The notes beneath the pieces are model-generated. The model saw nothing but the letters and a program-made list of their open reading frames with translations, was not told the DNA's origin and made no database searches. From positions 1 to 6,930 of the forward strand of contig JAEXXR010000626.1 of NCBI GenBank assembly GCA_023405705.1: 6,930 nt of DNA, written 5' to 3'. The position numbers were made by a program, and so were the translations under genes. Positions 1 to 6,840 of this stretch are shown piece by piece. Source of the DNA: Actinomycetes bacterium. Lineage in GTDB: Bacteria > Actinomycetota > Thermoleophilia > Solirubrobacterales > Solirubrobacteraceae. Position 1 is the first letter of the stretch. Every line of letters begins with the position of its first letter.

Positions 1-114
1 CTGCGGCGCCGCGAGCGCGTCGCGCACGCGCGCGCCCTCGGGCAGCTCGAGCCGCAGCTCGCCGGCCCCTGCGCGCTCGCGCAGCATCGCGAACAGTCGG
101 ATCGTGACCTCCAT
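1..114 (-). CDS. moaD: MoaD-like molybdopterin synthase sulfur-carrier subunit (partial, N-terminal 38 residues)
   Basis: The complement of 114-1 reads as an uninterrupted 38-codon frame starting with ATG at 114-112 and leaving the window at its left edge. The protein begins MEVTIRLFAMLRERAGAGEL and continues with a LELPEGARVRDAL segment. This is the N-terminal pattern of MoaD and related ubiquitin-fold sulfur carriers: a first beta strand V-x-I/V-R-L-F, then an A-x-L-R-E-x-A-G helix, then a strand ending L-P-x-G-x-x-V. In that family the C-terminal Gly-Gly is thiocarboxylated and donates sulfur, with MoaE, to make molybdopterin; that end lies outside the window. No Shine-Dalgarno sequence is visible, but a TACGCT hexamer ends 7 nt before the ATG, so the mRNA may be leaderless. 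Codons are G/C-ending as in the other genes. A ThiS-like or other MoaD-family carrier is possible because the C-terminus is missing. Confidence 0.8.
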   Translation of the reverse strand, partial: MEVTIRLFAMLRERAGAGELRLELPEGARVRDALAAPQ

Positions 115-121
115 GCAGGCA

Positions 122-127
122 AGCGTA
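122..127 (-). promoter_or_regulatory. Candidate -10 element for moaD (leaderless)
   Basis: On the minus strand TACGCT (TAnnnT) is followed by 7 nt and then the moaD ATG at 114. That spacing would put the transcription start at or next to the A of the ATG. No SD-like sequence lies between. No convincing -35 hexamer was found. Leaderless transcripts with TAnnnT just upstream of the start codon are common in actinobacteria; the assignment here is inference. Confidence 0.35.
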
Positions 128-168
128 CGCGCATGGCCCGATCGGCGGTCTTCGCGGCGACCCCGAAG

Positions 169-174
169 TACCCT
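169..174 (+). promoter_or_regulatory. Candidate -10 element for the mutase gene (leaderless)
   Basis: TACCCT (TAnnnT) ends 7 nt before the ATG at 182, placing a predicted transcription start at about 181-182. The GGTGG at 176-180 is too close to the ATG to be a normal Shine-Dalgarno. This mirrors the spacing on the opposite strand for moaD. The -35 region is not recognisable. Confidence 0.35.
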
Positions 175-181
175 CGGTGGC

Positions 182-1795
<1,614 letters not shown>

Positions 1796-1805
1796 GAGCC
1801 TCCCA

Positions 1806-1830
1806 GCGCCGCCGGCCGGTCCGGCGGCGC
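1806..1830 (+). terminator. GC-rich hairpin downstream of the mutase gene
   Basis: A perfect 10-bp inverted repeat, GCGCCGCCGG (1806-1815) and CCGGCGGCGC (1821-1830), encloses the 5-nt loop CCGGT and begins 11 nt after the mutase stop codon. No T-tract follows, as is usual for hairpin terminators in high-GC actinobacteria. It separates the mutase from the ABC operon. Attenuation or read-through into the ABC genes remains possible, because no promoter is evident between the hairpin and 1898. Confidence 0.6.
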
Positions 1831-1878
1831 CCGCGCGGCACGCGTCCGGCGCGTCCGCGTTCCTCCGTCCACCGGATC

Positions 1879-1886
1879 GGAGAGGA
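1879..1886 (+). promoter_or_regulatory. Shine-Dalgarno for the ABC ATPase gene
   Basis: GGAGAGGA lies 11 nt before the ATG at 1898. The spacing is a little long, but this is the only purine-rich SD-like stretch near the start, and it supports ATG 1898. The rest of 1796-1897 contains the hairpin and no recognisable -10/-35 pair. Confidence 0.55.
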
Positions 1887-1897
1887 TCGACGGCGAG

Positions 1898-2878
1898 ATG
1901 GACGCCGACGCCGCGATCCGCACGCGCGACCTGACGAAGGCCTACCCGAAGGTCACCGCGCTCGACGGCCTCGACCTCGAGGTGATGCGCGGCGAGGTGT
2001 TCGGCTACATCGGCCCCAACGGCGCCGGCAAGTCGACGACGATCCGGCTGCTGCTCGACCTCCTGCGCCCGACCCGCGGCAGCGCCGAGATCCTCGGCAT
2101 GGACGTGCGCAGACGCGGCGTCGAGGTGCGCAGACGGCTCGGCTACCTGGCCGGCGAGCTGGCGCTGTACGAGGAGTCGAGCGGCCGCGAGCTGCTGACC
2201 TTCCTGGCGAGGCTGCGCGGCGGCGTCGAGCGCAGCTGGGTCGCCGCGCTCGCCGACCGCTTCGGCCTGCCGCTCGACCGCCCGATCCGCGAGCTGTCGA
2301 AGGGCAACAAGCAGAAGGTCGGCCTCATCCAGGCGTTCATGCACAGACCCGAGGTGCTGATCCTCGACGAGCCGACCAGCGGCCTCGACCCGCTGCTGCA
2401 GCGGACCTTCCACGAGCTGGTGGCCGAGGCGAGCGCGGAGGGCGCGACGGTGCTGCTCTCCTCGCACGTGCTGAGCGAGCTGGAGCACGTCGCCGACCGC
2501 GTCGCGATGATCCGCGCCGGCAGGCTGCTCGCGGTCGAGCGGATCGAGGACCTGAAGCGCAGCGCGCCGCGCAAGGTCGCCGTCACCTTCGCCGCGCCGG
2601 TGCCGCCCGACGGCTTCGCGGGCCTGCCGGGCGTCAGCGACGTCGACGTGCGCGGCGCGCTCGCGCGCTTCACCGTCCACGGCGGGATGGACGCGGTCGT
2701 GAAGGCGATCGCGCGGCACGAGGTCGTCAGCCTCACCGCGCAGGAGCCGGAGCTGGAGGAGCTGTTCCTCGACCGCTACGACGCGAGGGGCGCGCAGGGC
2801 GGGCCGCCGGGCGAGGATCGACCGGCCGGCGGCGCGTCGCGCACGGACGCGCGCGACGCGGGGAGCGCCGATGCCTGA
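1898..2878 (+). CDS. ABC-2 type transporter ATP-binding protein
   Basis: A 326-residue cytoplasmic ATPase that would power the adjacent permease. Motifs in order: Walker A GPNGAGKST (39-47, Lys45), a Q-loop region LGYLAGELALYE (81-92) in which the usual Gln is absent, signature LSKGNKQK (133-140), Walker B VLILDE (153-158, catalytic Glu158), D-loop SGLD (161-164) and H-loop His190 in LLSSHVLSELE. The LSKGN signature and the GYLxGEL Q-loop are typical of the CcmA/DrrA/NatA-like exporter branch of ATPases paired with ABC-2 permeases. Residues about 225-290 form the small C-terminal domain of this branch, ending EPELEELFLDRY. The last 32 or so residues are a Gly/Ala/Arg/Asp-rich tail with no recognisable fold; its coding sequence supplies the ribosome-binding site of the next gene. 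The stop codon overlaps the permease start by 8 nt, indicating translational coupling. The substrate cannot be predicted: drug, lipid or ion export are all possible. Confidence 0.93.
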   Translation: MDADAAIRTRDLTKAYPKVTALDGLDLEVMRGEVFGYIGPNGAGKSTTIRLLLDLLRPTRGSAEILGMDVRRRGVEVRRRLGYLAGELALYEESSGRELLTFLARLRGGVERSWVAALADRFGLPLDRPIRELSKGNKQKVGLIQAFMHRPEVLILDEPTSGLDPLLQRTFHELVAEASAEGATVLLSSHVLSELEHVADRVAMIRAGRLLAVERIEDLKRSAPRKVAVTFAAPVPPDGFAGLPGVSDVDVRGALARFTVHGGMDAVVKAIARHEVVSLTAQEPELEELFLDRYDARGAQGGPPGEDRPAGGASRTDARDAGSADA

Positions 2879-3659
2879 GCTGGCGCTCCACACGCTCCGC
2901 TCCGAGCGCGCCGCGCTGCTCGGCTGGAGCCTCGCCACGCTCGCGCTCGTCGCCGTCGTGCTCGCCTTCTGGCCGTCGATCGACGGCAACGACGCGCTGA
3001 CGCAGTCGTTCTCCGAGCTGCCGCCGTCGGTCCAGTCGGCGGTCGGGATCGCCGACCTCGGCACGCCCGCGGGCTACCTCCAGGGCCAGCTGTTCTCGAC
3101 GCTCGGGCCGCTGATCTTCCTCAGCTTCGCGATCGGCCGCGGCGCCCGCGCGATCGCCGGGGAGGAGGAGCGCGGGACGATGGACCTGCTGCTGGCGACG
3201 CCGATCCACCGCTCCCGCGTGATCGCCGAGAAGGGCCTCGCGCTGCTCGCCGGGCTGCTCGTGCTCGGCCTCGTGACGTGGCTGGGGCTGATCGCCGTCG
3301 GCCCGCTCGTCGACGTCGACCTGTCGGCCGGCAAGCTGGCGGCCGCGACGGCCGGCAACGTGCTGCTCGGCGTCCTCTACGGCGGGATCGCGCTCTGCCT
3401 CAGCGGCGCGACCGGCCGCCGCGGCCTCAGCCTCGGCATCGCCGCCGGCCTCGCCGGCGCCGGCTTCCTCTACACCTCGATCGCCCCGTTCGTCTCCGGG
3501 CTCGCCGACCATCTCGCCTTCTCCCCGTTCCAGTGGTCCTACGGCGACGAGCCGCTGCGCAACGGCGCCGACTGGGGCGACTTCGCGCTGCTGCTCGGCG
3601 GCGGCCTGTTGTTCTGCGCGCTCGCGGTCGCGCTGTTCGACCGCCGCGACGTGCGCTGA
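2871..3659 (+). CDS. ABC-2 type transporter permease subunit
   Basis: A 262-residue integral membrane protein with about six predicted transmembrane segments: roughly 16-34, 74-92, 121-145, 155-178, 186-208 and 236-256. Between segments 2 and 3 lies a cytoplasmic stretch with AIAGEEERGTMDLLLATPIH (95-114) followed by RSRVIAEK. This is the conserved coupling-helix region of ABC-2/NosY-like permeases (GEEExGTLxLLLxxPVxR), which contacts the ATPase. The ATG lies inside the end of the upstream ATPase gene (shared ATGCCTGA, 2871-2878). GGGGAG at 2860-2865 sits 5 nt before it, so the two proteins are probably made together. A dimer of this subunit with two ATPases would form the exporter. No substrate-binding lipoprotein is nearby, consistent with export. 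Arginine codons are almost all CGN with no AGA seen, in sharp contrast to the next gene. Confidence 0.9.
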   Translation: MPELALHTLRSERAALLGWSLATLALVAVVLAFWPSIDGNDALTQSFSELPPSVQSAVGIADLGTPAGYLQGQLFSTLGPLIFLSFAIGRGARAIAGEEERGTMDLLLATPIHRSRVIAEKGLALLAGLLVLGLVTWLGLIAVGPLVDVDLSAGKLAAATAGNVLLGVLYGGIALCLSGATGRRGLSLGIAAGLAGAGFLYTSIAPFVSGLADHLAFSPFQWSYGDEPLRNGADWGDFALLLGGGLLFCALAVALFDRRDVR

Positions 3660-3697
3660 CCGCGATCTGAAACAAGCCTGTTTGCCACTCCGCGGTC
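3658..3697 (+). terminator. Nested inverted repeats after the ABC operon (terminator or operator)
   Basis: An outer 7-bp stem GACCGCG (3658-3664) / CGCGGTC (3691-3697) encloses an inner palindrome AAACA (3670-3674), loop AGCC, TGTTT (3679-3683). The outer arm overlaps the permease stop codon. The position fits a terminator for the ABC operon. The inner AT-rich palindrome in otherwise GC-rich DNA could instead be a regulator binding site for the downstream gene. The function is undecided from sequence alone. Confidence 0.4.
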
Positions 3698-3722
3698 GCG
3701 GGAATCCACCCCGTGCGAGACG

Positions 3723-3738
3723 GACGGTCGTCACCGTC
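3723..3738 (+). repeat. Short hairpin in the leader of the secreted-protein gene
   Basis: GACGGT (3723-3728) and ACCGTC (3733-3738) form a perfect 6-bp stem with loop CGTC. It lies 11 nt before the Shine-Dalgarno of the next gene. It may stabilise the leader or be incidental. No -10 hexamer of the TAnnnT type was found in 3660-3764, so the promoter of the downstream gene remains unidentified. Confidence 0.3.
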
Positions 3739-3749
3739 AGGCACGTCGC

Positions 3750-3758
3750 AAGGAGAGG
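3750..3758 (+). promoter_or_regulatory. Strong Shine-Dalgarno for the secreted-protein gene
   Basis: AAGGAGAGG is a near-consensus ribosome-binding site. Its AAGGAG core is 9 nt before the ATG at 3765. It is the best SD in the window and fixes the start codon, which is followed directly by a good signal peptide. Confidence 0.8.
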
Positions 3759-3764
3759 TGAGAG

Positions 3765-3848
3765 ATGAAGCTCGTTCCCCCGCGGGCGCTGGTCGCAGCG
3801 CTCGCCGCGTTGCTGTTGCCATGCGCCTTGGCAGCCAGCGCGCAGGCC
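3765..3848 (+). other. Sec signal peptide of the secreted protein
   Basis: Residues 1-28: a short basic n-region (Lys2, Arg7), a hydrophobic core at about 8-23 (ALVAALAALLLPCALA) and an AxA cleavage motif Ala26-Gln27-Ala28, with predicted cleavage before Phe29. Cys20 is inside the core and does not form a lipobox (LLPC lacks the small residue at -1), so signal peptidase I cleavage is expected. Confidence 0.85.
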
Positions 3849-6725
3849 TTCTCGATCGAGAGCGTGAGAGTCACCAACAGCGCGCCGAGCGGCGGCTCGC
3901 TGCCGCCGTCGGGCCCTAATGCGGCCGCCGCGCACCCCGACAACTCGACCACGATCAACTTCAGCGACAGCGGGAGACCGACCGTCCCCGGCGTCAGAGG
4001 GCTGGTCATAGACTTCGCACCCGGCATCGTCGCCTACGTGAACAATGTCGAGCGATGCTCGTCGGCCGACTTCGGCAGCGGCACCTCCGAGCCGAGATGC
4101 CCCGCCGGCTCGCAGGTCGGCGAGACGAGAACCGCGGCGACGGCCCAGATCTCGCCGATAGGCCCGGTCAACCTCCCGCTCAACCTGACGGGCGCGATCT
4201 ACAACATCGAGCCGCCCGCCGGCTCGCCGGCCGCCTTCGGCCTCTTCATCAGACCGATCCTCGGCGACCCGATCAAGCTCGTCGCGCCGATCAGCGTCGA
4301 CCCGCAGGACCTCGGGCTCACCGCGAGAATCGACGGCCTCCCCGACGAGGCCGCCGGCCTGCCGGTGCACATCGACTCGATCACGCAGACGCTGTACGGC
4401 TACGTCGCCGGCAGACCGTTCTTCACCAACCCGACCTCCTGCATCGAGGCGGCCGTCGGCGTGACGGCGACCGCGCACGACGGCGGCACCGGCAGCGGCG
4501 CGGGCACGTACACGCCGACCGACTGCGGGAAGGTGCCGTTCGAGGCCTCGCTGACGACGGCCGCCGACCCGGCGACGCCCGACTCGACCTCGGCGATCAG
4601 CTTCAACGTCCAGCCCGGTCAGGGCAACGCCGAGCGGGTCAGCTCGCACGTCCGCACGACGACCGTCATAGCGCCGCCCGGCGTGCTGCTGAACGCGGCG
4701 CTCGCCGCCGGCCTCGACGCCTGCACCGACGCCGGCTTCGCGCAGAGCGACACCGCCGTCGCCGCCAACTGCCCGGCCTCCTCGGAGGTCGGCACGATCG
4801 ACTTCACCTCGCCGATCCTCGGCAACTTCCCCGGCACCGTCTACTTCGGCACCCAGACGCCGACCGACCGGCTGCGGCTGTTCCTCGACGTGCCGCTGTT
4901 CGGCGCCCACATCAAGGTCTCCGCGACCGTCAACCCCGACGACAGAACCGGTCAGGTCACGACCGTCTTCTCCGACCTCCCGCAGATCGCCTTCACGAAC
5001 TTCAGACTGACGTTCAGAGGCGGCGCGAAGTCGGCGCTGGTGACGCCGACGACCTGCGGCGAGAACGTCTCGCAGGCGATCGTCGGACCGTGGTCGGGCG
5101 GACCCGTGATCAGACCGACCGGCTCGTTCGTCACCGCCGGCGACTGCGAGCGCAGGTTCACCCCGTCGATGGGGACGGTCGTCTCCGACACGCAGGCCGG
5201 CGCGGACACCTCGTTCACGCTCAGCTTCGACCGGCCCGACAGAACGGTCCCGGTCGGCAGCGTCGCGTTCGACCTGCCGCCCGGCCTCATAGGCTCGCTG
5301 GCGCTGAGAGGGCTGACGAAGTGCTCGCTGACCAACGCCGCGGCCGGCAACTGCGAGGAGTCGAGCCGGATCGGCTCGGTCCAGTCGATCGTCGGCTCCG
5401 GCGGCGAGCCGCCGACCCTGCCCGGCAGCATCTACCTGACCGAGCCGAAGGTCGCCGGCGATCCGGCCGGCCTGTCGGTGAAGGTCCCGGCGAGGCTCGG
5501 GCCCGTCGACGCCGGCACCGTGATCGTCGGCCAGCGGCTCGTGCTCGGCAACGACGGCGGCCTCGACGTGATCAGCGACGACATCCCGGCGCTGCAGTTC
5601 GGCATCCCGCTGGCGATCCGCAGACTGATCGTCAACGTCGACCGCCCGGGCTTCATGCGCAACCCGACCAGCTGCGGCCAGCGACCGGCCAGCGGCGCCT
5701 TCTCGCCGCTCGACAAGGGCGCCGGGGCGACTGCGACCAGCAGCATCACGGTCAGCGGCTGCGAGAGACTGCCGTTCGGCCCGAAGATCACCGGCACGAT
5801 CGCCGGCAGAGGCGCGACGCGCCAGGGCGCCCACCCGGAGTTCACGACGAGAATCACGCAGGCCGCCGGCCAGGCCGCGATGAGAGAGGCGGTCGTCACG
5901 CTGCCGAAGTCGATGTCGACCAACCTCGACACGATCAGACAGGCGTGCGACCCGGCCGTCTTCGCGCAGGGCAGATGCTCCGAGCGCGCCTACGTCGCGG
6001 ACGCGACCGCGGTCAGCCCGCTGGTCTCCAGACCACTCAAGGGCAAGGCGTGGCTGGTCAGAATCGGCACGAGACTGCCGAAGCTGGTCGTGCAGCTGCG
6101 CGGCGAGGTCTCGCTTGACCTCGAGGGCATCGTCACGATCAACCGCTCCCAGCAGGTCGTCACGACCTTCGGCGCGATCCCCGACCTGACGCTGTCGAGC
6201 TTCGCGCTGAAGTTCAGATCCCGCCAGGGCGTGCTGACGACGGTCGGCAACCTCTGCACGGGCGGTCCGCTCACCGCCTCGTTCGCCGGCCAGAACGGCA
6301 AGAGATCGAGCGCCAAGCCGAGACTGTCGGTCAGAGGCTGCACGACGGCGAGCGCGTCGATGCGCTTCCGCAGAGGCAGCGGCAACCTGTCCGCGAAGGT
6401 CTCCGCGCCGGCCGGCGCGAAGCTGAGAACGGCCTCCTTCGCGCTGCCGAAGGGCTTCTCGCTCGGCAGAGCGACCGTCACCGCGAAGGCCGGCAAGAAG
6501 CGCCTCGCCGGCAGAGCGGTGCGCAAGCGCGGCCGCACGGTCACGCTGTCGCTGCCGCGCAGGGGCGCGCCGCGGACGGTCTCCGTCGCGGTCAGAGGCG
6601 TCACCGCCAAGGGCGCGCTCGCGAGACGGCTGGCGAGACGCAGAGGCACGGTCAACCTGACGGTCAAGACCCGCCAGACCAACGGCGGCCGCGCCGCGCT
6701 GAAGGTGAAGATGAAGCTGCGCTGA
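3765..6725 (+). CDS. Large secreted four-module cysteine-repeat protein with basic C-terminus, function unknown
   Basis: A 986-residue protein that I do not recognise as a named family. Residues 1-28 form a Sec signal peptide, so the product should be exported. The body is four degenerate tandem modules (about 59-254, 266-461, 471-666, 671-859). Each has a prolyl-rich strand (FDLPPGL-like), a cysteine pair, a G-x-I/V-Y strand (GAIYN, GTVYF, GSIYL, GKAWL), a beta strand pair ending in a DLPQ-like turn, then N-P-T-S-C and a closing cysteine. All 16 mature cysteines fall four per module. The composition (Thr, Ser, Gly, Pro, Val) suggests all-beta, Ig- or adhesin-like folds. Residues 860-986 form a highly basic beta-like tail (34 Lys/Arg, no Asp/Glu). 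No LPxTG sorting signal, lipobox or C-terminal membrane helix is present, so it is probably secreted or held on the envelope by charge. Its own SD, leader and terminators make it a separate unit from the ABC genes. AGA codons are unusually frequent. A surface, matrix or adhesin role is only an inference; no catalytic motif is visible. Confidence 0.85.
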   Translation: MKLVPPRALVAALAALLLPCALAASAQAFSIESVRVTNSAPSGGSLPPSGPNAAAAHPDNSTTINFSDSGRPTVPGVRGLVIDFAPGIVAYVNNVERCSSADFGSGTSEPRCPAGSQVGETRTAATAQISPIGPVNLPLNLTGAIYNIEPPAGSPAAFGLFIRPILGDPIKLVAPISVDPQDLGLTARIDGLPDEAAGLPVHIDSITQTLYGYVAGRPFFTNPTSCIEAAVGVTATAHDGGTGSGAGTYTPTDCGKVPFEASLTTAADPATPDSTSAISFNVQPGQGNAERVSSHVRTTTVIAPPGVLLNAALAAGLDACTDAGFAQSDTAVAANCPASSEVGTIDFTSPILGNFPGTVYFGTQTPTDRLRLFLDVPLFGAHIKVSATVNPDDRTGQVTTVFSDLPQIAFTNFRLTFRGGAKSALVTPTTCGENVSQAIVGPWSGGPVIRPTGSFVTAGDCERRFTPSMGTVVSDTQAGADTSFTLSFDRPDRTVPVGSVAFDLPPGLIGSLALRGLTKCSLTNAAAGNCEESSRIGSVQSIVGSGGEPPTLPGSIYLTEPKVAGDPAGLSVKVPARLGPVDAGTVIVGQRLVLGNDGGLDVISDDIPALQFGIPLAIRRLIVNVDRPGFMRNPTSCGQRPASGAFSPLDKGAGATATSSITVSGCERLPFGPKITGTIAGRGATRQGAHPEFTTRITQAAGQAAMREAVVTLPKSMSTNLDTIRQACDPAVFAQGRCSERAYVADATAVSPLVSRPLKGKAWLVRIGTRLPKLVVQLRGEVSLDLEGIVTINRSQQVVTTFGAIPDLTLSSFALKFRSRQGVLTTVGNLCTGGPLTASFAGQNGKRSSAKPRLSVRGCTTASASMRFRRGSGNLSAKVSAPAGAKLRTASFALPKGFSLGRATVTAKAGKKRLAGRAVRKRGRTVTLSLPRRGAPRTVSVAVRGVTAKGALARRLARRRGTVNLTVKTRQTNGGRAALKVKMKLR
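3939..6341 (+). repeat. Four tandem ~200-residue protein modules, four cysteines each
   Basis: Module bounds in residues (nt): 59-254 (3939-4526), 266-461 (4560-5147), 471-666 (5175-5762), 671-859 (5775-6341), giving a period of 200-207 residues. Cysteines: 98/112/226/254, 320/336/431/461, 520/530/637/666 and 728/738/831/859. C1-C2 spacing is 14, 16, 10, 10 and C3-C4 spacing is 28, 30, 29, 28. Matching landmarks include CPAGSQVGE, CPASSEVGT, CEESSRIGS and CSERAYVAD at C2, and TNPTSC, VTPTTC, RNPTSC and TVGNLC at C3. The fourth module is the most diverged. DNA identity between modules is low, so this is an old duplication. Disulfide pairing C1-C2 and C3-C4 is a plausible inference. Confidence 0.75.
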
Positions 6726-6740
6726 CCTGACACCACCACC

Positions 6741-6778
6741 GGAGGCGCGCCGGCCAGCGACCGGCACCGCGCGCCTCC
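6741..6778 (+). terminator. Hairpin terminator after the secreted-protein gene
   Basis: A perfect 10-bp stem, GGAGGCGCGC (6741-6750) with GCGCGCCTCC (6769-6778), begins 16 nt after the stop. The 18-nt interior has an alternative inner pairing, GCCGG (6749-6753) with CCGGC (6761-6765). It is followed by pyrimidine-rich CCTCTCCTG rather than a T-run. The position directly after the stop supports a terminator role. Confidence 0.6.
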
Positions 6779-6788
6779 CCTCTCCTGC

Positions 6789-6827
6789 ACGACGATCGGC
6801 GGCCGCCCTCGGGGCGGCCGCCGTCGT
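6789..6827 (+). terminator. Second, stronger GC hairpin between convergent genes (probably bidirectional)
   Basis: An 11-bp perfect stem GGCGGCCGCCC (6798-6808) / GGGCGGCCGCC (6812-6822) with loop TCG is extended by ACGAC (6789-6793) / GTCGT (6823-6827) across a 4-nt GATC bulge. Being symmetric, it could end transcription from both the secreted-protein gene and the minus-strand frame at 6841. It ends 14 nt beyond that frame's stop codon. Confidence 0.6.
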
Positions 6828-6840
6828 TGCGGCGGACCGC

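Noticed and set aside
104..181. Upstream in-frame ATG at 104 extending the mutase by 26 residues
   Set aside because: The added residues are Arg/Ser-rich and unlike the family N-terminus, have no SD, would overlap moaD on the other strand, and include the candidate -10 element. ATG 182 fits better.
3682..3710. Possible promoter for the secreted-protein gene with TTGCCA as -35
   Set aside because: No acceptable -10 hexamer is present at 16-18 nt. The nearest sequences (GAATCC, TCCACC) match poorly or are wrongly spaced.
3822..3824. Cys20 in the signal peptide as a lipoprotein cysteine
   Set aside because: The context LLPC lacks the small residue (Gly/Ala/Ser) needed at -1, and a good AxA signal peptidase I site follows at 26-28.
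2733..6767. Antisense open frame of 1344 codons on the minus strand
   Set aside because: It lies opposite three well-supported plus-strand genes and crosses their boundaries. Its translation is low-complexity Arg/Gly/Ala/Asp-rich, and it is explained by G/C-ending codons on the plus strand keeping TTA, CTA and TCA out of one antisense phase.
5990..6790. 266-codon minus-strand frame opposite the end of the secreted-protein gene
   Set aside because: It reads through both the secreted-protein coding region and the first terminator, has no recognisable domain or SD, and is a typical high-GC shadow.
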